Below, one piece after another: positions 34,577 through 43,097 of a DNA stretch of 64,000 nt. Numbering within the stretch: position 1 is the first letter of the stretch; each line of letters begins with the position of its first letter. The stretch is from Leisingera coralii (GTDB taxonomy: Bacteria > Pseudomonadota > Alphaproteobacteria > Rhodobacterales > Rhodobacteraceae): positions 1 through 64,000 of the forward strand of contig NZ_JBHUPT010000001.1 in assembly GCF_049056525.1 (NCBI RefSeq), written 5' to 3'. The position numbers and the translations under genes were made by a program. A model generated the notes under the pieces. That model was given only the letters and a program-made list of their open reading frames with translations, did not search any database and had not been told where the DNA came from.

Positions 34577-34903
34577 GCGGCGGCCCGCACGGGGCACTGG
34601 CGGGAGGACTCCCGCCTGTTCCGGAACATCCCAAGGATGTCCCGGCACAGTTGGGCGCGGCACCGCGCTGGCGCGCGGTGCTGCAGCGCAGGCAGCCTCC
34701 GGCGTGTAAGCGGTTTACTGCAGCTGCCAGCCATTGCGTGAAACATCTCCCCAAGTCCGGGAGGCCGCAAGGGCAGAACTACCGTGCCGCGCCTCAGCGC
34801 GGCGCCGGGCCCAAGCCCTGCAAGGGGTGCCGGCCCGCCGGCGCACCTGAGGGCGCGGGAGAGCTCCGTACTTTCCCGGAAAGGCAACGGGGTCGAATCT
34901 GGC
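34577..34903. other. Convergent intergenic region rich in hairpins
   Basis: About 330 bases between the UbiH-family gene and the Trm112-like gene, which converge. It contains GGCGGGAGGACTCCCGCC (hairpin near 34600-34617) and the structured repeat copy 2 at 34800-34861. No gene is supported. Confidence 0.55.
34800..34861 (+). repeat. Structured junction repeat, copy 2
   Basis: CGGCGCCGGGCCCAAG (34800-34815), a hairpin (GGTGCCGGCCCGCCGGCGCA and beyond), then GGGCGCGGGAG (34851-34861). The distance between the two conserved blocks (51 bases) is nearly that in copy 1 (52). Confidence 0.75.
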
Positions 34904-35092
34904 TTAGTCCAGCTCGCGCGCCTCATCCACCAGCATCACCGGAATGCCGTTGCGGATCGGGAAGGCAAGATTGGCCGCGCGCGAGACCAGTTCCTGCGCC
35001 TGGGCATCGTATTCCAGCACCGTCTGCGTCAGCGGGCAGACCAGCGCTTCCAGCATCCGCCGGTCAAAGGCAGGCGCCTGTGGTTCGGTCAT
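34904..35092 (-). CDS. Trm112-family small protein
   Basis: A 62-residue protein of the Trm112/YcaR type: MLEALVCPLTQTVLEYD, then ELVSRAANLAFPIRNGIPVMLVDEAREL. Eukaryotic and archaeal members activate methyltransferases; the bacterial role is less clear. Only one Cys of the usual zinc set remains, as in many bacterial members. The start overlaps the stop of the Lon-domain gene by four bases, so both are translated together. Confidence 0.9.
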   Translation of the reverse strand: MTEPQAPAFDRRMLEALVCPLTQTVLEYDAQAQELVSRAANLAFPIRNGIPVMLVDEARELD

Positions 35093-35733
35093 TGCAGGGT
35101 TTCCTCCTGAGAGCCGCCGCGCAGGGCGAATTCAATCAAAGTGACGAGCGTCTCCCGCCTTGTCGCAAGGCAGGGCGCCTCGAGCAAGGCCTGTTTGTCT
35201 TCGGGATCAAACTCCAGAAGCATCGCCAGCGAATTGATCAGCAGCTCATCGTCGGCCTCTTTCAGGGCCTCCCAGTCCGTCGACAGGCTGCGCGCCGTAA
35301 AAAACCGCTCCAGCAGGTTCAGGAAAGCGGGCCGGTCCAGCGTCTCATCCGCCTCGGACCGTCCCAGGTCCCGCTCAAAGCCCGCCCAGCTGACATCGCA
35401 GCGCCGGTAGGGCGTAAAGCCGTTGGCTTCTCGGGTGACTCGGAAGCGGGACACGCCTGAAAGCGTGATCAGATACCGCCCGTCTTCGGTTTCAGAGAAC
35501 TGGGTGACCCGCCCGGCGCAGCCGATGGAATGCAGGTCTTCGCCCTGCCCGTTCTGGCCCGGGCAGGGCTGAACCATGCCGATCAGCCGCTGCCGCGTTT
35601 TCAGCGTGTCTTCCAGCATCTGCAGGTACCGCGGCTCGAAGATATGCAGCGGCAGCCGCGAGCGGGGCAGCAAGAGCGCCCCGGGCAGGGGAAACACGGC
35701 AATCGTGTCCGGCAGATCGGCAGGCTGGATCAT
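35089..35733 (-). CDS. Lon substrate-binding (LON/PUA-like) domain protein
   Basis: A 214-residue protein with only the N-terminal substrate-binding domain of Lon protease: IAVFPLPGALLLPRSRLPLH, then IFEPRYLQML and GCAGRVTQF. It has no ATPase or protease domain. It lies 27 bases after a CnoX-like thioredoxin gene and overlaps a Trm112-like gene, a common alphaproteobacterial trio that hints at a proteostasis function. Confidence 0.92.
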   Translation of the reverse strand: MIQPADLPDTIAVFPLPGALLLPRSRLPLHIFEPRYLQMLEDTLKTRQRLIGMVQPCPGQNGQGEDLHSIGCAGRVTQFSETEDGRYLITLSGVSRFRVTREANGFTPYRRCDVSWAGFERDLGRSEADETLDRPAFLNLLERFFTARSLSTDWEALKEADDELLINSLAMLLEFDPEDKQALLEAPCLATRRETLVTLIEFALRGGSQEETLQ

Positions 35734-35760
35734 AGGACAGAGTGTAGTGCTGACCCGATC

Positions 35761-36675
35761 TTAGGCAAATATCATCGAGCTCAGTTTGCGCCGCCCGTTC
35801 AGAACCACCGGATCGTTGGGCTTGAGCGCATCGAAGATGGTGAAGAGCTGCGTTTTCGCGGCACCATCATTCCACTCCCGGTCGCGGCGGAACAGCTCCA
35901 GCAGTTCAGCGACGGCAGCCTCGGTATCGCCCGACGCATGCAGGGCCTGCGCCAGGTCGAAGCGGGCCTGGTGATCACCGGGATTGGCATCCACCGCAGC
36001 CCGCAGCTCCGCCACCGGACCGGCATTTTGCGCCTGGCGGGCAAGCTCGATCTGCGCAAAGGCCGCTTCGATTTCCGCGGCTTCAGCAATGTCCGCGGGC
36101 GCGCCATTGAGAACCGCCTCCGCCTGATCCAATTCGCCCAGCGCGATATGGGCGCGTGCCAGCCCGCCGTAGGCGGCGGCATTCTTGTCATCCTCGCCGA
36201 GGATCGCGGCAAAAGTCTGGGCCGCATCCGCAACTGCGCCCTCAGAGAGCATCTGTTCCGCGGCTTCCAGCGCTTCGCCAAGCCCGCCGCCTGCGGCTTC
36301 GATCACCTTTTTCAGGAAGGCGTCGATTTCCGACGCCGGCAGGGCGCCCTGGAACATATCGACCGGGCGGCCCTGCACAAAGGCGACAACGGTGGGGATC
36401 GATTGCAGCGGCAGCCCCTGCTGCGCCAGCGCCTGCGCCAGGCGCTGGTTCTCGTCCACGTCAATCTTGGCCATGGTGACAGCGCCCTTGGCCTTGGTGA
36501 CAGCCGCCTCCAGCATCGGACCAAGGGTCTTGCAGGGGCCGCACCAGGGAGCCCAGAAATCCACGATCACCGGAGCCTGCATCGACGCGTCGACAACGTC
36601 CTGCATGAAGGTTGCTTCGGTTACATCCTTGATCAGATCGCCCGCCGGTGCGGCGCTGCCAATAATATCGCTCAT
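35761..36675 (-). CDS. Thioredoxin-TPR chaperedoxin (CnoX/YbbN-like)
   Basis: A 304-residue protein with an N-terminal thioredoxin domain that keeps a WCGPC active site (FWAPWCGPCKTLGPML) and a C-terminal TPR-like helical region (about 125-290; AAYGGLARAHIALGELDQAE). E. coli CnoX protects unfolded proteins from oxidation and hands them to GroEL, but has lost the first active-site Cys. The intact CxxC here suggests retained reductase activity, as described for the Caulobacter version. The ATG at 36675 is chosen; a longer open frame upstream overlaps the divergent gene. Confidence 0.9.
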   Translation of the reverse strand: MSDIIGSAAPAGDLIKDVTEATFMQDVVDASMQAPVIVDFWAPWCGPCKTLGPMLEAAVTKAKGAVTMAKIDVDENQRLAQALAQQGLPLQSIPTVVAFVQGRPVDMFQGALPASEIDAFLKKVIEAAGGGLGEALEAAEQMLSEGAVADAAQTFAAILGEDDKNAAAYGGLARAHIALGELDQAEAVLNGAPADIAEAAEIEAAFAQIELARQAQNAGPVAELRAAVDANPGDHQARFDLAQALHASGDTEAAVAELLELFRRDREWNDGAAKTQLFTIFDALKPNDPVVLNGRRKLSSMIFA

Positions 36676-36747
36676 CAGTTTGTTCTCCGCTTGGAACTTC
36701 TCCCCTATATGGAATCCTGTGCGCCGGAAACCAAGAGAGGAGTTGCC

Positions 36748-37269
36748 ATGGCCCGAACGCGGTTTGACCTCTTCGCCGCATCGGAACGGCTGATGCGCAT
36801 GGACGAGGCCGCCTGGGACCGGCACGCCAATCCCTGGAGCGTTTACAGCCGCATGGCGGTGCTGCCGCTGATGACCCTGGCCATATGGTCCCGGGTCTGG
36901 CTTGGCTGGGGTGCGCTGATCCCGGTGGCGCTGGTGCTGATCTGGACCTGGTGGAACCCGCGCGCGTTCGGACGCCCGGCCGGCACCTGCGGCTGGGCCT
37001 CCCGCGGCACCTTTGGCGAGCGGGTGTTTCTGAACCGGGCGCAGGTCCCTATACCTGTCCATCACGAGGCTTGGGCCAAGGGGCTGGCCTGGGGTTCCGG
37101 GCTGGGCGCGCTGCCCTGGGCTTACGGCCTGGTGGCCTTGGACCCCGGCATCACCTTGGTTGGCCTCACAGTGCTGATTGGCGGCAAGCTCTGGTTTCTG
37201 GACCGGATGGTGTGGCTGTATCAGGACATGAAGGACACGCACCCTGAGTATTCAGCCTGGCTGCGCTAA
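36748..37269 (+). CDS. DUF6653-like membrane protein
   Basis: A 173-residue protein with about four hydrophobic segments (VLPLMTLAIWSRVWLGW, IPVALVLIWTWW, GLGALPWAYGLVAL, TLVGLTVLIGGKLWF) and Trp-rich loops, so probably in the inner membrane. It resembles proteins annotated DUF6653; no activity is known. The start follows GAGAGGAGTTGCC. It is divergent from the CnoX-like gene with a 72-base gap and convergent with xthA. Confidence 0.75.
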   Translation: MARTRFDLFAASERLMRMDEAAWDRHANPWSVYSRMAVLPLMTLAIWSRVWLGWGALIPVALVLIWTWWNPRAFGRPAGTCGWASRGTFGERVFLNRAQVPIPVHHEAWAKGLAWGSGLGALPWAYGLVALDPGITLVGLTVLIGGKLWFLDRMVWLYQDMKDTHPEYSAWLR

Positions 37270-37277
37270 ACCGGTGC

Positions 37278-37360
37278 GCTCCCGCCGCCGCTGACGGGTC
37301 CTGGCTTTGCCAGAACCCTCGCGGTGTTGAGCCGAGCGCCGCGCTGCCGCGCGGCGCGCC
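37278..37360 (-). repeat. Structured junction repeat, copy 3 (minus strand)
   Basis: Read on the minus strand: GCAGCGCGGCGCTCGGCTCA, then a hairpin GGTTCTGGCAAAGCCAGGA, then GGCGGCGGGAGC. It aligns with copies 1 and 2; relative to copy 1 the hairpin stem pair C-G is replaced by T-A, a compensatory change. Confidence 0.6.
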
Positions 37361-37382
37361 CGCACTGCGCGGCAGCGCAGTG
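37336..37382. terminator. Tandem GC hairpins between convergent genes
   Basis: Two perfect 8-bp stems: GCGCCGCG (37336-37343) with CGCGGCGC (37350-37357), and CACTGCGC (37363-37370) with GCGCAGTG (37375-37382). They sit between the DUF6653-like gene and xthA, which converge, and may act as a two-way transcription barrier; no T-tract. Confidence 0.45.
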
Positions 37383-37448
37383 CCATGCCCTACTGAGGAG
37401 GGTCATCCGTCGGATGGCCCGGATCAGGCGGTAGCATCCCGCCCGCGG

Positions 37449-38237
37449 TCACAGGTCGAAGGTTGCAAATACCGGCGCGTGGTCGCTCGGCTTCTCCCAG
37501 CCGCGGGCGTCGCGCAGGATCCAGCTGGAATGGCCCGCACCGGCAATATCAGGTGTCGCCCAGACGTGATCCAGCCGCCGCCCCTTGTCCGCTGCATCCC
37601 AGTCGCGCGCGCGGTAGGACCACCAAGTGTACAGCTTGCCGTCCGGGATGTCGCGGCGGGTGATGTCGACCCAGGCGCCCGCCTCCTGGGTGTCGGCCAG
37701 ATGCTCCACTTCGACAGGCGTATGGCTCACGACTTTCAGCAGTTTCTTGTGATCCCAGACGTCATCCTCCCGCGGGGCGATGTTGAGGTCGCCGACGAGA
37801 ATGGATTTCTCCGGCTTCTCCGCATGAAACCAGTCGCGCATGCCCGTCAGGTAATCCAGCTTCTGGCCGAACTTCTCGTTCACGTCCCGGTCGGGCACGT
37901 CGCCGCCCGCCGGCACATAGAAGTTGTGGATCACCACCCCGTTTTCCAGCCGCCCGGCCACGTGGCGGGCATGGCCGAGGCCGGCGAAATCCTGGTCGCC
38001 GATATCCTCGATCGGCAGCCGCGACAGGATCGCAACGCCGTTGTAGCCCTTCTGCCCGCGCGCAATCATGTGGCTGTAGCCGAGCGCCGCAAAGCCCTCC
38101 ATCGGGATCTTATCCACCGGGCTCTTGCATTCCTGCAGGCACAGAACATCCGGTCCTTCCTCCTGCAAGAGCTTCTGCACGATCGGCTCGCGCAGGCGGA
38201 CCGAGTTGATGTTCCAGGTGGCAAGGGTAAATGGCAT
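37449..38237 (-). CDS. xthA: Exodeoxyribonuclease III
   Basis: A 262-residue AP endonuclease/3' exonuclease for base excision repair. The active-site motifs are ATWNINSVR, LQECK, YNGVAILSR, GDLNIAP and the C-terminal SDHAPVFATFDL, with metal ligands Glu (QECK) and Asp/His (SDH). The start at 38237 begins directly with MPFTLATWNINS; the longer frame to 38387 has no ribosome site. Confidence 0.95.
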   Translation of the reverse strand: MPFTLATWNINSVRLREPIVQKLLQEEGPDVLCLQECKSPVDKIPMEGFAALGYSHMIARGQKGYNGVAILSRLPIEDIGDQDFAGLGHARHVAGRLENGVVIHNFYVPAGGDVPDRDVNEKFGQKLDYLTGMRDWFHAEKPEKSILVGDLNIAPREDDVWDHKKLLKVVSHTPVEVEHLADTQEAGAWVDITRRDIPDGKLYTWWSYRARDWDAADKGRRLDHVWATPDIAGAGHSSWILRDARGWEKPSDHAPVFATFDL

Positions 38238-38349
38238 CGCGCGCCTCATCATGAAATCCGGGTTCGGACGCGATACTGCCCGCCCCGGCCGGGAAGAGCC
38301 AGAGAGGAATTGCGCAGAGGCCTGTGCGGTCAGGCGCCAAAGCGGCCTT

Positions 38350-38379
38350 AAAAAAAGAGGCCGGGCTTCAAGCCCGGCC
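38350..38379 (-). terminator. Intrinsic terminator of the OmpR-type regulator gene
   Basis: On the minus strand GGCCGGGCT, a 3-base loop and AGCCCGGCC form a 9-bp stem followed by TCTTTTTTT, about 105 bases beyond the stop at 38486. Confidence 0.88.
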
Positions 38380-38485
38380 AAGTCCAACAGGGAGGTGCAT
38401 ATCGTGACCCGGATATGCGCGGGATCAGGTACAGATTAAAGGTGACCCCAGGGTTCTTCTTTGATCTGGCTCAACGCCACATAAC

Positions 38486-39172
38486 TCAGGCAACCAGCCG
38501 GTATCCGCCTGATTCCGTCACCAGCAGGCGCGCATTCGACGGATCGGGCTCGATTTTCTGCCGCAGACGGTAAATGTGGGTCTCAAGCGTGTGGGTGGTG
38601 ACACCGGCATTGTAGCCCCAGACCTCATGCAGCAGCACATCGCGCGGCACCACCCCATCGCTGGAGCGGTAGAGGAACTTGAGGATATTGGTCTCTTTCT
38701 CCGTCAGGCGGATCTTGCGGTCGTCTTCGGTGATCAGCAGTTTCATTGCGGGCTTGAACGTGTACGGCCCCAGCGCAAAGACCGCATCCTCGGATTGCTC
38801 GTGCTGGCGCAGCTGAGCACGGATCCGGGCCAGCAGCACCGGGAATTTGAACGGTTTGGAGACATAGTCATTGGCGCCTGCATCCAGCCCCAGGATGGTG
38901 TCGGCATCGCTGTCATGGCCAGTCAGCATCAGGATCGGTGCCTTCACCCCCTGCTTGCGCATCAGGCGGCACAGCTCGCGCCCGTCGGTATCCGGCAGGC
39001 CGACGTCCAGGATGATCAGATCGTAGAGAGCTTCCTTGGCGCGCTCCATCGCGCTTTGACCGTTCTCCGCCTCAAAAACATCGAAATCCTCGGTCATCAC
39101 CAGCTGCTCGCTCAAGGCCTCGCGCAGGTCTTCATCGTCATCAACCAGCAGAATTTTCTTCAGTTGCGCCAT
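38486..39172 (-). CDS. OmpR/PhoB-family response regulator
   Basis: A 228-residue two-domain regulator. The receiver has the acidic pair in LLVDDDEDLR, the phosphoacceptor Asp in LIILDVGLPDTDG, Thr in MLTGHD and Lys in YVSKPFKFP. The C-terminal winged helix contains LTEKETNILKFLYRSSDGVV and TLETHIYRLRQKIE. No sensor kinase gene is adjacent, so it is an orphan here. The start at 39172 is supported by GGAGGGTGAGCCG. Confidence 0.92.
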   Translation of the reverse strand: MAQLKKILLVDDDEDLREALSEQLVMTEDFDVFEAENGQSAMERAKEALYDLIILDVGLPDTDGRELCRLMRKQGVKAPILMLTGHDSDADTILGLDAGANDYVSKPFKFPVLLARIRAQLRQHEQSEDAVFALGPYTFKPAMKLLITEDDRKIRLTEKETNILKFLYRSSDGVVPRDVLLHEVWGYNAGVTTHTLETHIYRLRQKIEPDPSNARLLVTESGGYRLVA

Positions 39173-39345
39173 CGGCTCACCCTCCTGTTCTCCTGACCAC
39201 AAATGCGCATCCCTTGCGCCCGCGGCAAGATTTGCTGCAAAACTCTCACGCCGACGTGTCCATGACATGGAAAATGTTTCACATCCGTTGCATTTGGGCG
39301 TAAAGACGGCGAGCCTTTGTTACAGAATAACACCGGATACCCCGC

Positions 39346-40434
39346 ATGAGCCTGATGCCCACCATGATCGAATTGCTGGCCCGCGCCCGGGTCGATCTGC
39401 GCATGGGGCTGCCGGTGGTTCTGACCCGCGGCGAGGAGGCGGCGCTGGCGATTGCCGTCGAGACGCTGACCGAGGCGCGCTTGACAGACTTGCGGGCGCT
39501 GGGAGAGCTGTCGCTGGCCCTGACAGCGCGCAGAGCGGACACATTGAAAGCCCGGGTTTACGACGAAGATATCGCCCGCGTAACCGTCCCCAAGTCCGAA
39601 GGGCTGGAGTGGATCCAGGCGCTGGCGGATCCGGCGGATGATCTGAACACGCCGATGAAGGGCCCGCTGTCGAGCCTGCGCGGCGGCAACGCAGACCTGC
39701 ACCGGCTGGCGATTGCACTGGTGAAGTCCGCGCGCCTGCTGCCGGCCGCTGCGCTGGTACCGCTTAGCAGCGCAGCAGCCTTTGCCACGGATCACGGGCT
39801 GACCACGATTTCGCGGGCCGCCGCAGCTCCGCTGCTCAGCGAAAGCTCCCCCTTGCACCCGGTCGCCGCGGCACGTCTGCCCATGGACGCCGCCGAGGCC
39901 GGGCGCCTGCACATCTTCCGGCCCGAGGATGGCGCCGAGGAGCATTACGCGGTGGAAATCGGCCGCCCCGACCGCTCCAGGCCGGTGCTGGCACGGCTAC
40001 ATTCCGCCTGCTTCACCGGTGACGTGCTCGGCTCGCTCAAATGCGATTGCGGCCCGCAGCTGAGCGGCGCGCTGGCACAAATGGGCGAGGAAGGCGCAGG
40101 TGTGCTACTGTACCTCAACCAGGAGGGCCGCGGCATCGGCCTGGCCAACAAGATGCGCGCCTATTCCTTGCAGGACCAGGGCTTTGACACGGTTGAGGCC
40201 AACCACCGGCTCGGCTTCGAGGATGACGAGCGCGATTTCCGCCTGGGGGCCGCCATTTTGCAGAAGATGGGCTTTTCCCAGGTGCGGCTGCTGACCAACA
40301 ATCCGAACAAGATCGCGATGATGGAAAAAACCGGCGTGCATGTTGCGGAGCGGGTGGCTCTGAAAGTCGGTGAAAACGCTCACAACCAGCATTACCTGGC
40401 CACCAAGGCGCGCAAGTCCGGGCACATGCTGTAA
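39346..40434 (+). CDS. ribA: GTP cyclohydrolase II with degenerate RibB-like N-terminal half
   Basis: A 362-residue enzyme of riboflavin synthesis that opens GTP. The C-terminal ~200 residues are a full RibA: Zn ligands Cys222, Cys233 and Cys235 (SACFTGDVLGSLKCDCGPQL), YLNQEGRGIGLANKMRAY and LLTNNPNKI. The N-terminal ~150 residues resemble the outline of 3,4-dihydroxybutanone-phosphate synthase (VDLRMGLPVVLTRGEEAALA, LALTARRADTLKA), but the acidic catalytic DDEDRE-type motif is missing, so this half is probably not active. It overlaps the L,D-transpeptidase gene by one base. Confidence 0.92.
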   Translation: MSLMPTMIELLARARVDLRMGLPVVLTRGEEAALAIAVETLTEARLTDLRALGELSLALTARRADTLKARVYDEDIARVTVPKSEGLEWIQALADPADDLNTPMKGPLSSLRGGNADLHRLAIALVKSARLLPAAALVPLSSAAAFATDHGLTTISRAAAAPLLSESSPLHPVAAARLPMDAAEAGRLHIFRPEDGAEEHYAVEIGRPDRSRPVLARLHSACFTGDVLGSLKCDCGPQLSGALAQMGEEGAGVLLYLNQEGRGIGLANKMRAYSLQDQGFDTVEANHRLGFEDDERDFRLGAAILQKMGFSQVRLLTNNPNKIAMMEKTGVHVAERVALKVGENAHNQHYLATKARKSGHML

Positions 40435-40943
40435 TGTCCCCGGCAGATCTGGTGCTGACCCCGCGCGGTGTGCGTTTCCTGGGCCGGGTTCTGCCCTGCT
40501 CCATCGGTAAAGGCGGGCTTTCCAGCAGCAAACGCGAAGGCGATGGGGCCAGCCCCACCGGCGTTCACCGCATTGCGGGCATGCTCTACCGCCCGGACCG
40601 CCTCCCCCGGCCCGCTCCGTGGGCAGAGCCGATCGGCCCCGGCGATCTCTGGTCGGATGATCCAGGGCACAGCGGCTACAACCATCATGTCCGGGCGCCT
40701 TATGCGTTCAGCCACGAAAGGCTGCGCCGGGCAGATCCGCTTTATGACCTGGTGCTGATCACGGATTGGAACTGGCCGGACGCCGTTCCCGGCAAAGGAT
40801 CGGCCATCTTCCTGCACCAATGGCGGCGTCCCGGGTTCCCCACCGAAGGCTGCATCGCCTTTTCCCGCGCCCACCTCCACTGGCTGGCCGCCAGGATTCA
40901 GCCGGGCACCCGGGTCATTGTGCCTCAATTGGCGGGAAGCTGA
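40434..40943 (+). CDS. L,D-transpeptidase (YkuD-type) family protein
   Basis: A 169-residue protein with a YkuD-like catalytic region: SPTGVHRI, GYNHHV, the His in SAIFLHQWRR and the nucleophile Cys in FPTEGCIAFSRAHL. Family members cross-link peptidoglycan or attach proteins to it in the periplasm. No signal peptide is visible in this start, which is odd for a periplasmic enzyme. TAATG overlap with ribA suggests coupled translation. Confidence 0.88.
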   Translation: MSPADLVLTPRGVRFLGRVLPCSIGKGGLSSSKREGDGASPTGVHRIAGMLYRPDRLPRPAPWAEPIGPGDLWSDDPGHSGYNHHVRAPYAFSHERLRRADPLYDLVLITDWNWPDAVPGKGSAIFLHQWRRPGFPTEGCIAFSRAHLHWLAARIQPGTRVIVPQLAGS

Positions 40944-40948
40944 CGCAA

Positions 40949-40986
40949 CCAAGACTTTTCAAAAAAGTCTTGGCAAAAGTTTTTGC
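40949..40986. terminator. Bidirectional AT-rich terminator between convergent genes
   Basis: CCAAGACTTTT (40949-40959) and AAAAGTCTTGG (40963-40973) form an 11-bp perfect stem with a 3-base loop. It is followed by GCAAAA/TTTTGC (40973-40978, 40981-40986). T- and A-tracts on either side let it work for the plus-strand transpeptidase and the minus-strand PLP-protein gene. Confidence 0.8.
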
Positions 40987-40999
40987 AAACTCTTGCGCT

Positions 41000-41650
41000 T
41001 CAGTAAGTCCGGGCACCAAAGATGGCAGAGCCGACGCGGACATGAGTGGCGCCAAGCGCAATGGCGGTCTCAAAATCCCCGCTCATGCCCATCGACAGGC
41101 CCTGCAGCCCGTTGCGTTCAGCGAGGTTCGCCAAAAGCGCGAAATGCAGGCTTGGCTCTTCATCCACCGGCGGAATACACATCAGCCCCTGGACCGGCAG
41201 GTCCAGCCCCCGGCATTCAGCGATGAAAGCATCCGCCTCCGCCGGCATCACGCCTGCCTTCTGCTCTTCTTCGCCGGTGTTCACCTGGATGAACAGATCC
41301 GGGCATTTGCCCAGTTCCTGCGCCAGCCGGGCCAGGGTCTTGGCCAGCTTGGGACGGTCCACCGAGTGGATACTGTCAAACAGCTCCATCGCCTGACGCG
41401 CCTTGTTGGTCTGCAACGGGCCGATCAGGTGAAGGTCGATTCCGCCGAACCGCTCGGCAAAGGCAGGCCATTTGCCCGCCGCTTCCTGCACCTTGTTCTC
41501 GCCGAAACAGCGGTGGCCTTCCTGCAGCACCGCTTCGACCCGCTCGTTCGGCTGCACCTTGGAGACCGCAATCAGCTTTACGCTGCCCGGCGCGCGGCCT
41601 GCTTTCGCCTCAGCCTTGGCAATCCTGGATTTGATCTCGTCTAGCGGCAT
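41000..41650 (-). CDS. YggS/PLPBP-family pyridoxal 5'-phosphate homeostasis protein
   Basis: A 216-residue alanine-racemase-fold protein that carries PLP without known catalysis and maintains vitamin B6 and amino-acid balance. PLP-binding Lys is in LIAVSKVQP; other family marks are FGENKVQEA, LHLIGPLQTNK, GLMCIPP, LSMGMSGDFETAI and VRVGSAIFGAR. The start ATG at 41650 follows AATGAGGCCC. Confidence 0.94.
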   Translation of the reverse strand: MPLDEIKSRIAKAEAKAGRAPGSVKLIAVSKVQPNERVEAVLQEGHRCFGENKVQEAAGKWPAFAERFGGIDLHLIGPLQTNKARQAMELFDSIHSVDRPKLAKTLARLAQELGKCPDLFIQVNTGEEEQKAGVMPAEADAFIAECRGLDLPVQGLMCIPPVDEEPSLHFALLANLAERNGLQGLSMGMSGDFETAIALGATHVRVGSAIFGARTY

Positions 41651-41711
41651 GTGTTGGGCCTCATTTCTGTTTGGCCGCAAAAAACACTGTTTGCCTGCAA
41701 ATGTTAAGACC

Positions 41712-41747
41712 CAAAAGAAAAGGGCGGGCCCCGAAGGAACCCGCCCC
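41712..41747 (-). terminator. Intrinsic terminator of the porin gene
   Basis: On the minus strand GGGCGGG, an 11-base loop and CCCGCCC are followed by TTTTCTTTTGG, 27 bases after the porin stop. Confidence 0.88.
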
Positions 41748-41773
41748 GAAAGTCACGCTAGGCGTGCTTCAGC

Positions 41774-42787
41774 TTAGAAGCTGAAGTGCAGACCTGCCTG
41801 AACCGAGTTTTCGTCGGAAGCAGCTGCGGTCTGAACATAGCCAGCAACGAAGGTCACGCCGCCGCCCAGGTCGTACTCGTAGTTGATGCCGAAGGCGGTG
41901 CCGTCGGTCACGGTCTGACCAACGGTCACGCCGGTGTCGATGTCGGTGGAGTTCACCCAGCCGATCAGGGTGGAGGCTGCGCCGATTTCGGCTTCGCCTG
42001 CCAGAGTGAAGCTGTCCGCACGCTCGGTCTGAGCGTACTGCAGGGTTGCGCCATACTGACCGAAGTCTGCGCCGCCAGCAACGAAGATCACGTCGTCGTT
42101 TGCGTCAACGGTTGCGCCGTTCTTGGTGATGGTCGGGCCGTTGTCCGAGGACTGGTAAGCACCGGTCACGAAGTAGTCGCCGAACGAGTAGTTCAGCATG
42201 ATTGCGGTACGCTCTTCACCGTTCGCGTCGGTGGAGGTGCCTGCGGTACCGTTCTGCTTCGAGTAGGAAACGTGGCCGGTGAAGCCGCCAGCGGAGTAGA
42301 TGGCTTCGATGCCGCCACGGCCAACGCCTGCGGAGGTGAAGGTGTCAAAGCCAGCGCCTTTGATGGCCAGGGAGTTGAAGCCCATGCCGTCGATGCCGGT
42401 GCCAACCGAAGTGGTGTTCAGGTACAGGCCCGGTGCGGAGTCGATCGCGCCCCAGATGTTGCCGACGTTCACACGCAGGCCGCCGTATGCGACGTGGAAC
42501 TGCGGGCTGGAGAAGGTGGCTGCGCCCTGTGCGCCGTCACGGTTTTCAGCCTGAGCGCGGATACGGCCGCCAACGGTCACGCCGCCGTCGGTTTCGGTCG
42601 ACACGTCAAAGGTCAGACGGAAACGGCTGGTGATGTTGGTTGCATCGGTGTTGTCCAGAGCGCCAGCAACGTCGTTGGCTTCGTTCCAGTCCAGACCAAA
42701 ACGGCCGTAGCCGGAGATCTTGACTTCCGCCGCGGCCATGCCTGCGGTGGCGATCAGCGCGGTAGTCGCGAAGAGAACCTTTTTCAT
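41774..42787 (-). CDS. Rhodobacter-type outer-membrane porin
   Basis: A 337-residue trimeric-type general porin. The signal peptide MKKVLFATTALIATAGMAAA|E is followed by the typical first strand VKISGYGRFGLDW, alternating polar/hydrophobic strands and loops rich in Asp/Asn/Thr, and ends with Phe (GLHFSF), the outer-membrane insertion signal. The ribosome site is GAGGG. Codon use is strongly biased, as in highly expressed genes. It likely admits small hydrophilic solutes. Confidence 0.93.
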   Translation of the reverse strand: MKKVLFATTALIATAGMAAAEVKISGYGRFGLDWNEANDVAGALDNTDATNITSRFRLTFDVSTETDGGVTVGGRIRAQAENRDGAQGAATFSSPQFHVAYGGLRVNVGNIWGAIDSAPGLYLNTTSVGTGIDGMGFNSLAIKGAGFDTFTSAGVGRGGIEAIYSAGGFTGHVSYSKQNGTAGTSTDANGEERTAIMLNYSFGDYFVTGAYQSSDNGPTITKNGATVDANDDVIFVAGGADFGQYGATLQYAQTERADSFTLAGEAEIGAASTLIGWVNSTDIDTGVTVGQTVTDGTAFGINYEYDLGGGVTFVAGYVQTAAASDENSVQAGLHFSF

Positions 42788-43097
42788 GTTTTTCCCTCGG
42801 TTTTCTATTCCTCAGCCCAAACCGGGGAATCCGGCGTGGGTATGCCAAGGGGTTTCGCTCTTTCGGCCCCATTTTGGCAAGCCTTGGGAAAGTCGGGCGA
42901 AACGATGCGGGCCGGGATGGTGCAGCTTTGCCACAGTCTGCCCGTCCCGGGTGCACGGCTCCACCGGACAAGCTCCGGCTATCAGCGGAAACGCCCGGGC
43001 GCGCAGTACTATAGCAGTATTACAGAAGCCAAAGCCCTTGCTCCGCCGGCTTGGCTTGCGTTAGGTGTTCGCGCAGAAAATGGCTCCGGGAGCGGTT
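42788..43097. other. Divergent promoter region of the porin and DUF3576 genes
   Basis: About 310 bases without a gene. It must hold the porin promoter (minus) and that of the lipoprotein gene (plus). A short dyad around AGTACTATAGCAGTATTAC (43002-43020) includes a TATAG element but no convincing -35 box. No terminator is expected, since the genes diverge. Confidence 0.45.

Noticed and set aside
37336..37382. CRISPR-like repeats in the GC hairpin cluster
   Set aside because: Only short inverted repeats are present; there are no direct repeats with spacers and no cas genes.
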